13,258 nucleotides of DNA from Akkermansiaceae bacterium (GTDB taxonomy: Bacteria > Verrucomicrobiota > Verrucomicrobiia > Verrucomicrobiales > Akkermansiaceae), in assembly GCA_028293225.1 (NCBI GenBank), contig JAQGPE010000064.1, positions 1-13,258 on the forward strand. The letters are read 5' to 3'. The position numbers and the translations under genes were made by a program. This document shows, piece by piece, positions 1 to 6,300 of the stretch. The notes beneath the pieces were generated by a model. That model was not told where the DNA came from. It worked only from the letters and a program-made list of their open reading frames with translations, and did not search any database. The first letter of the stretch is position 1, and the number at the start of each line of letters is the position of its first letter.

Positions 1-336
1 GCGCTGCATTCCCATCCCGACACGCCCTTTCGCCGGACCTACGACCACGTCATCAACGCCACCGGCTTCTCCGCGCAGTTCGAAATGTCGGCCAATCCCT
101 TGTTGAGAAACCTGCACCAGCAGGGCTGGATCCGCCAGGACAGCCTGGGCCTCGGGATTGAAACCTCCTCCGACTTCCGCCTGATCAATCTGGGCGGCTC
201 GGTGGTGTCCGGTCTCTACTACATCGGCCCCATGCTGCGGGCGCGCTATTGGGAATGCACCGCCGTTCCCGAGTTGCGGATCCGGGCCGCGGAAATCGCC
301 GAGTGCGTCCACGCCGGTCTTGCGGAGCGGGTTTGA
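1..336 (+). CDS. FAD/NAD(P)-binding protein, YdhS-like (C-terminal fragment)
   Basis: The reading frame is open from base 1 to a TGA at 334-336, so only the last 111 residues are present and the start lies outside the window. The visible part begins with a segment reading VINATGF and continues with NPLLRNLHQQG, then DSLGLGIET, then YYIGPMLRARYWECTAVPE, followed by a basic/acidic helix rich in Ala. This order (NATG, NPL, low-complexity turn with D-LGLG, a 'lyxiGPmlR-r-WEctAvPEiR' block) is what I know from the C-terminal end of YdhS-like FAD-NAD(P)-binding proteins, which bind FAD through an N-terminal Rossmann fold and are probably cytoplasmic oxidoreductases of unknown substrate. It converges on the esterase gene with only 32 nt between the two stop codons, and I see no terminator hairpin there. 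The family call is by motif recognition from a fragment, so moderately confident. Confidence 0.75.
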   Translation, partial: ALHSHPDTPFRRTYDHVINATGFSAQFEMSANPLLRNLHQQGWIRQDSLGLGIETSSDFRLINLGGSVVSGLYYIGPMLRARYWECTAVPELRIRAAEIAECVHAGLAERV

Positions 337-368
337 TTCAGCGTCCGTGAGGAGCAAAGGCGCGACCG

Positions 369-2267
369 CTATTTCAGCAGCTTGTCGAGAGCCGGCAGCG
401 CCGCCTTGTAGATCGCTTGGTGGCCGGCGGCAGTGGGATGCTGGCCATCGGCGGTGTCAAAGCGGACCTTGCCAAGGTCGACGACGAGGGTGCGCGGGTC
501 CTTGCTGGTCCCGATGTAGCTGCTGACCGCTGCCGTCACTTCCTCGCGCGCCCTGCCGGAGACGGGAATCATCACGAAAATCCGGGTGTCGGGATTGCAG
601 CGCTGGCGGAGCTTGGTGAGCGCGGCGACGACCGTCTCGGCCTTCGGTGCGCCGTTTTCGCCGAGGTTGATCAGGACGACTTTCGGGCAGGGCAGGAGCT
701 TTTCGCCGGTGAGGCGGGAGGTGGTGCTGGTGAGCTGATCGACCAGCCCGGCGACCTCCGGATTATTGCCGCCGCCACCGCCCCAGGCGTAGCCGCCGAA
801 GGCGAGCCGGGACTCACGATAGCCGTAGTGCTTGGCCAGCAGGTAGCCGTAGCTGGCGCGGGCATCATCGGAAGCGGCCCATTGGTCATCGGGCGGACGA
901 CCTTGCTTCGATGCGTAGGCGGCGGCGTCGCCGGAGAGGATCGAGTCACCGAGGTTCAGCCACAGCGGCGCGGCGGCCGGGACGGTCAGGCGGCACTTCG
1001 CATCGACCGTGAAACCGGTGATGCTCACCGCGTTGGCAGGGACATCGCCGTGGAAGCGGTCTTCGAAAGGCGACAGGCCCTTGATGTAGAAATCGATGAC
1101 CGGGTTGGCCACGGATTCCGACAGCGTGACCGTGCTTTCCCCGGCGGCGAGCTGGTGGGTCTGGACCGCGCCGTTGTTGACCGTCCAGGCCAGGATCGGA
1201 AAGCGGGCGGGGGAGGGGTAGTTGAGATGCGAGGTATCGACGTTGAGGATGACCTGCTTGGTATCGAGAAAGGCGAACTTGAAGGAGGCTCCGCAGACCG
1301 GCGAATGGATGGCCCCGCTGGTGCGGATCCAGTTCAACGGTGAGAGGCCGGCGAGGACCTGGGGATCGCTTGCGGCGATCGACCTTCCCGCAGCGGCGGC
1401 ATTTGATCCGGCGCTGCTCAGCATGCTGCGAGCTTCCAGCCATTTCAGGCAGGCCGCCTGCCAGGCATCCCACGACGGACCCTGATAGCCATTCAGGCCG
1501 TGACCGCCGGAGGGCAGTTCGAGGTATTCGGTCTGCACGTGGTGGGCTTTCATCGCCTCGACGAAGACCTCGCTGTTGCGGGGGCTGACCAGGGTGTCGT
1601 CCTTGGCGTGAGCGAGGAAGACCGGCGGGGTGCGATCGGATACCTGCTTCTCGGCGGAGAAGTCATCGATGAGCTTCTGGGAAGGATTCGCGCCGAGCAG
1701 ATTGTCGCGGGAACCGGAGTGGGACAGCCCTCCCATGGTGATCACCGGGTAAACCAGCACGGCAAAGTCCGGGCGTGAACTCAGGCGGTCGACCGCATCC
1801 TTGCTTCCGGAGATCCCGGCATCGAAACGGGTCGCGGCGGTCGCGGCGAGGTGACCTCCGGCGGAAAAGCCGATGATCCCGAGCCGTTGCGGATCGATCT
1901 TCCAGGTCTGGGCGTTGGAGCGGGCCAGACGGATCGCCCGTTGCGCGTCGAGCAGCGGCACCATCGGCCGGCCCTGCGGCAGGCGGTATTCCAGTACCAG
2001 GCCGGTGATGCCGTGCGCGTTGAGCCAGCGGGCGATGCCGTTGCCTTCCGGCTCGGTGACCAGAGTTCCGTAGCCGCCGCCCGGGCAGATGATCATGGCC
2101 GCGCCATTGGGATGTTCCGGCTGAAAGACCGTGAGCGTGGTGGTGGCCGGGGAACTGCTGCCATCGCCGTCCGGCGCGTCCTTGCCGGGCCAGACGGGTA
2201 CGCGCTGGGGCTCGGCGGAAGCGGGGCCGGCCAGGGTGAGCAAAAGCAGGAGGAATCGGAGTCGCAT
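369..2267 (-). CDS. Secreted two-domain esterase: acetyl-xylan-esterase-like alpha/beta hydrolase fused to CE2-like SGNH hydrolase
   Basis: A 632-residue protein likely exported to hydrolyse ester groups (for example acetyl groups) on plant or algal polysaccharides. I start at ATG 2267 because it opens a clean signal peptide (MRLRFLLLLL then TLAGPASA, cleavage near residue 18); the frame runs on to a GTG at 2315, which would bury it. Residues about 40-280 are an alpha/beta hydrolase: CPGGGYG (61-67, oxyanion region), GFSAGG (133-138, nucleophile Ser135), a likely acid Asp224 in AKDDTLV, and His256 in SGGHGL. A linker rich in Ala and Ser (about 281-300) leads to a beta-sandwich (about 305-430) like the CE2 N-terminal domain, then an SGNH hydrolase: LGDSILSGD (Ser442), LGEN (536-538 region, where the family usually has GxND) and DGQHP (Asp607, His610). 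Two complete catalytic sets in one chain are seen; the substrate is inferred. Gene 3 on the same strand lies 145 nt upstream. Confidence 0.9.
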   Translation of the reverse strand: MRLRFLLLLLTLAGPASAEPQRVPVWPGKDAPDGDGSSSPATTTLTVFQPEHPNGAAMIICPGGGYGTLVTEPEGNGIARWLNAHGITGLVLEYRLPQGRPMVPLLDAQRAIRLARSNAQTWKIDPQRLGIIGFSAGGHLAATAATRFDAGISGSKDAVDRLSSRPDFAVLVYPVITMGGLSHSGSRDNLLGANPSQKLIDDFSAEKQVSDRTPPVFLAHAKDDTLVSPRNSEVFVEAMKAHHVQTEYLELPSGGHGLNGYQGPSWDAWQAACLKWLEARSMLSSAGSNAAAAGRSIAASDPQVLAGLSPLNWIRTSGAIHSPVCGASFKFAFLDTKQVILNVDTSHLNYPSPARFPILAWTVNNGAVQTHQLAAGESTVTLSESVANPVIDFYIKGLSPFEDRFHGDVPANAVSITGFTVDAKCRLTVPAAAPLWLNLGDSILSGDAAAYASKQGRPPDDQWAASDDARASYGYLLAKHYGYRESRLAFGGYAWGGGGGNNPEVAGLVDQLTSTTSRLTGEKLLPCPKVVLINLGENGAPKAETVVAALTKLRQRCNPDTRIFVMIPVSGRAREEVTAAVSSYIGTSKDPRTLVVDLGKVRFDTADGQHPTAAGHQAIYKAALPALDKLLK

Positions 2268-2412
2268 GGTGGCAGAGAGTTTTTTCGGAAAGCCGGCGGG
2301 AGGATTTTTACTCACCCACCCGCTGGTCGGCAGTCATAGGCAACGCTTCTTTTAAACTCCCGCGTTCAGAATTTGCCAGAAACAACGACCGCATGCCATG
2401 GAGCCGCAGCCC
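2268..2412 (-). other. Gap between phosphatase and esterase genes
   Basis: The 145 nt contain no open frame worth reporting and no convincing terminator or promoter on the minus strand. A separate promoter for the esterase cannot be ruled out. Read on the minus strand, the segment before the esterase start (AAAAAACTCTCTGCCACC) is pyrimidine-rich near the start codon and has no Shine-Dalgarno sequence. Confidence 0.35.
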
Positions 2413-3027
2413 TCAGGGCAGGGCGGCCGGGTTTTTGCCGGCGTTGACGTTGCCGAGCGGCTTGGTCGCCAGCGATCCGGTCGATGGCGCATTCTCCCGA
2501 ACCCAGGTCGGGAGGTTGCTCCAGATGGGATGATAGTTGTAGCCGCCGCCGGTCATCTCCCGCAGGGCTTCGTCGACCGTCCAGCCTTGAACCCGGACGC
2601 GGTAAATCGCGCAAATGGAACCGGTGCGGTCGGCGCCGTGCTGGCAGTGGATCAGAACCGGGCCGTGGCGTGGGTCGGTCATTTCCGCCATCAGGCCGTC
2701 GATGCGCTTTTTATCCGGCGACCAGGTCAGATTCGGCGCGCGGACGGCGCGCAGATGGGTGCCCGCGGTTTCAGGATCGTCAGAGTGGAAGTAGCGGAGA
2801 TTGATCACCGTCCTGACGCCCATGGCCTCTAGGTTGCGCATGCCCTCGGCGGTGGGCTGGGCGCTGCGGTAGACGTTTTTTGAGACGCGGTGAAGGTTCG
2901 GCACGCCGGCAACCTTCAGAGGAACAGCCCATTGGGCGGGGCGTGGATCGCTCCGGACGGCAGGCTGGGAGCACGAGACGAGTGCCGCTGTCACCACGAG
3001 GCCGGAGAGGAAAGGGAGGCGGTTCAT
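2413..3027 (-). CDS. Dual-specificity/tyrosine phosphatase family lipoprotein
   Basis: A 204-residue protein. I start at ATG 3027, which gives a short basic start, a hydrophobic stretch and a lipobox-like LVSC with the lipidated cysteine at residue 19; upstream in-frame GTG extension to 3273 would have no signal and unlikely composition. The phosphatase loop is HCQHGADRTG (127-136), matching the HCxxGxxRTG signature with nucleophile Cys128 and phosphate-binding Arg134. Before it, NVYRSAQPT (51-59) and GVRTVINLR (70-78) match the N-terminal blocks of the bacterial DSP-type family, and a possible general acid lies in the stretch around Asp105-Asp110. The end, DEALREMTGGGYNYHP, is also family-typical. 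It probably removes phosphate from proteins or small phosphorylated ligands outside the cytoplasm, since the lipid anchor points to the periplasm or outer membrane. It shares a strand with the esterase downstream, but the 145-nt gap leaves co-transcription open. The target is unknown. Confidence 0.88.
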   Translation of the reverse strand: MNRLPFLSGLVVTAALVSCSQPAVRSDPRPAQWAVPLKVAGVPNLHRVSKNVYRSAQPTAEGMRNLEAMGVRTVINLRYFHSDDPETAGTHLRAVRAPNLTWSPDKKRIDGLMAEMTDPRHGPVLIHCQHGADRTGSICAIYRVRVQGWTVDEALREMTGGGYNYHPIWSNLPTWVRENAPSTGSLATKPLGNVNAGKNPAALP

Positions 3028-3369
3028 CGGCAGGAGGGAAATGAGAGCTTTTCCAGAGTGAGAGCAAGATGAGAACGGCGATCGGAGGCCGCGGGATGAT
3101 GGCTGGAAGGATGGCGGGTTGCAACGGTTGCCGGCGTTTCCGCTGCCACGATGAAGACCGTAGAATAGGGTGCGGCCCCATGGAGCGATGCATGCTCCGT
3201 GGCGGAAATTTTGGCATGGGATGGTTGCTGTTAGCCATCCGTCCGCGGGCCGGTCGTGTGTCTCCTTTGACACTGAAAAGGACTCCGGAGTTCAGCGGCG
3301 GGCAGTTCAGCGTGCGGCCCGGCTTGGAATTTGATCCCCGCCGGTCTCCCGATTTCTCCCCCGCTCATC
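3028..3369. promoter_or_regulatory. Divergent intergenic region between the phosphatase and LTD genes
   Basis: This 342-nt stretch separates two outward-pointing genes and contains no supported coding region. It holds a 9-bp dyad (3178-3202), a TTGACA hexamer at 3267-3272, a palindrome ACTCCGGAGT at 3282-3291 and two copies of AGTTCAGCG (3289-3297 and 3304-3312). I could not find a convincing -10 partner for TTGACA: 17 nt downstream the sequence reads GTTCAG. The promoters for both genes should lie here, but which elements are used cannot be said from sequence alone. Confidence 0.5.
3178..3202. promoter_or_regulatory. Inverted repeat in the divergent region
   Basis: Arms CCATGGAGC (3178-3186) and GCTCCGTGG (3194-3202) pair over 9 positions with a single G-T mismatch, and the 7-nt loop contains a further small palindrome ATGCAT. 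It lies about 150 nt upstream of the phosphatase start and 168 nt upstream of the LTD gene. It could be a protein-binding operator or an RNA hairpin; the placement in a promoter-like gap makes an operator reasonable but unproven. Confidence 0.4.
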
Positions 3370-6300
3370 ATGAACGCCCGATTGCTATCCACCGCCCTGT
3401 TCGTCCTGGCCGTATCGCCGGCACTGCAGGCCCAGCTGCTTCTAACAGAGATCAATTCCAATGGCAGCGTGGCTGACTATTGGGAAATCACCAACGTCGG
3501 CAGCACCGCGGTGGATCTGGGCGGCTATCGCTGGACGGACAGCGAGGGCACCTTCGACAGCGCCGCCGCCTGGGCCCTCCCGCAGGGCTCGACCATCGCG
3601 GCGGGCGAGTCGATCATCTTCACGAAGGCCGCGGAAAGCGCCTTCCGCACCTGGTGGGGAAATCTGCCGGTGAGCGTGAAGGTCTTTTCGGCCACGGCAT
3701 CACCCGGCCTCGGGATGAATGACGGCGCGCATCTCTTCGACGGCACCGGCGCGACGGTGTTCTCGTTCTCCTATGCCAGCGGCGGCTTCACCCAGTCAGG
3801 CGGCGCTCCTGCCGCAGGTGGCCACGCGGGCGCTTCCGGTGGCGGCACCGCCAGCCAGGCGCTGGTGTGGGATCCGACCTTCGGCACTTCCGCGCCGCGC
3901 TATACCGCGGCGACGGGCAGCAATTTCGGCACCAAGGCATCGTCCTCGAATCCGGCGGACACCGGTTCTCCCGGCTACAGCGGCTTCGGCGGCACCGGTC
4001 CATCGATCGTTCTGACCCTCAGCGCCACGCCTTCCTCCTTCTCGGAAAGCTCTGCCAATCCGGCCGCCGTGGCGACGGTAACCCGCACGGGCAGCACCGA
4101 CAGCGACCTGGTTGTCAGCCTTTCTTCCAGCGACACCACGGAAGCCACCGTTCCTGCCACCGTGACGATCCCGGCTCATCAGACGTCCGTCACCTTTCCG
4201 GTCACTGCTGTGGACGATACCTTCCCCGACGGCAGCAAGGTGGCCACTCTTACCGCCTCCGCCGCCGATGCGACCGCTGGAACCACGACAGTCACCGTAC
4301 TGGACGATGGCGATGTGCTTGCTTCCAAGCTGATGCTGACCGAGGTGCTCTCCGACGAGTCGAGCTCGGCCGCCGGCACGGAAGACTACTGGGAGCTGAC
4401 CAATTTTGGCACCGACGCGGTGTCGCTGGCGGGCTACAGCTGGCATGACAGCGGCCGCTCCGCCGCTTCCGCCGCAGCCTATGCGCTTCCCGCTGGCGCT
4501 TCCATCGCTCCGGGCGAGTCGGTGATCTTCACCGTGGCCGCCCCGGCGGATTTCCGCACCTGGTGGGGTATCTCCAACAGTGTCAAAATCTTCCAGACCC
4601 TGGGCGCTCCGGGTCTGGGCAAGGGCGACGGGATTTCCTTCTTTGACGCCAGCGGCAACGAACTCTTCTTCTTCAGCTATGCAGGCGGCGGCTTCCTCAC
4701 GGAAAACGGCACCCCTTCCACCGTGGCCAGCGACCACACCGGCATCGCCGGCGGCGGCGCCACTTCCTCCCAGGCGCTGGTCTGGGTGCCCTCGTCCGGC
4801 ACCACCGCCCCGCGCTATACCGCGGCGACCGGCGGCAACTACGGCAGCTTCCAGGCGACTTCCGGCGCTGACTTCGGCTCGCCAGGTACGGTGGCTGCCG
4901 TTCCTTCCGTGAGCATCGGAAATGCCTCGGCCTCCGAAGGCAACAGCGGCACTTCGAACGTCGATCTGCCGGTCACCCGCACCGACACGACCACGGCTTT
5001 CACCGTCCGCTACACCGTGACCGGCGGCTCCGCCGCTTCCGGCGCCGACTACCAGCCGCTGGCTTCGGGAATCCTCGCCTTCCCGGCGGGCGGAGCAGCC
5101 ACCCTGCCGGTCACGCTGACCCTCAACGGCGACACCACGGTGGAGCCGGACGAAACCATCGAAGTCACCCTGTCCGAGGTCATCGACACCGCTGGCCACA
5201 CCCTCATCAAGACCGCCACGGGCACCGCGACCATCGTCAATGACGATCCAGTCGCTCCGGTGATCGTCACTCCGCCCGGCAGCTCCACGGTGGTCAGCGG
5301 TGCGAATACGACGCTTACCGTCGCCGTCAGCGGCACGCCGGCTCCCACCGTCCAGTGGTATCAGGGCGTTACTGGCGACACCAGTCACCCGGTCGGAACG
5401 AACTCGTCCTCTTTCACGACGCCGGCCCTGTCCGCCACGACCCGCTACTGGGCCCGCATCACCAACTCCGCAGGCAGTGTCGATACCGCGACGATCACGG
5501 TGACCGTCGGCGCCACGCCATCGTCCATCGATCTCTCCACCTATGTCCGGATCGGCCGCTACGATCTGCCGGAGCCGAAACGCACCGTCGCTCCTCCAGG
5601 CAACCTGCTGGCCCAGGAAGCCTCCGGCGTCGCCTACAACTGGGACACCGACACGTTGTTCGTCGCCTGCGACGGCGGTCGCTCGGTCACCCAGGTGACG
5701 AAGGCCGGAGCACTGGTCGACACCATGACCTTGGCCGCGGGCAACAGCCCCCAGGGCACCGACTTCTACGATACGGAGGGCATCACCTACATCGGCAATG
5801 GCCAGTTCGTGATGACGGAAGAGCGGGATCGCCAGCTGGTCCTCTTCACCTACGTCGCAGGTAGTACCCTGACCCGCAGCGCCACCAAGACGGTCAAGCT
5901 CGGCACCTTTGTCGACAACATCGGCACCGAGGGCGTTTCCTACGATCCGCAGACCGGCGGCTATATCTGCCTGAAGGAAATTTCTCCGATGGGGATCTTC
6001 CAGACCAATGTCGACTTCAACGCCGGCACCGCGACCAATGGTTCGCCGGCCACGGTGAATTCGGTCAACCTCTTCGATCCCGCACTGGCGGGCATGGCGG
6101 ATTTCGCGGATGTCTTCGCCCTCTCGAACCTGCCCTTCCTGAACGGCCGGCCACAGTCGGGCAACCTGCTCCTGCTGAGCCAGGAATCCGCCCGGATTGT
6201 CAACATCGACCGCCAGGGCAACATCGCCAGCACGCTGCAGATCGTCGCCGATCCGGGCAGCCCGCTCACCGCTGCCAATGAGCAGCACGAAGGCCTGACG

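Noticed and set aside
337..368. Terminator between the two convergent genes
   Set aside because: The 32 nt have no stem with a T run on either strand.
417..1343. Plus-strand open frame inside the esterase gene
   Set aside because: Low-complexity Gly/Ala/Arg sequence without a signature; the minus-strand frame carries two full catalytic sets.
3032..3061. AGGAGG followed by a 6-codon frame (MRAFPE) in the divergent region
   Set aside because: The motif is a good ribosome-binding site on paper, but the frame is too short to support and none of the real genes here uses such a site; likely chance.
3069..3476. Plus-strand 135-codon frame across the divergent region into the LTD gene
   Set aside because: No recognisable domain, unusual Cys/Arg composition and overlap with the first 107 nt of the LTD gene in another frame.
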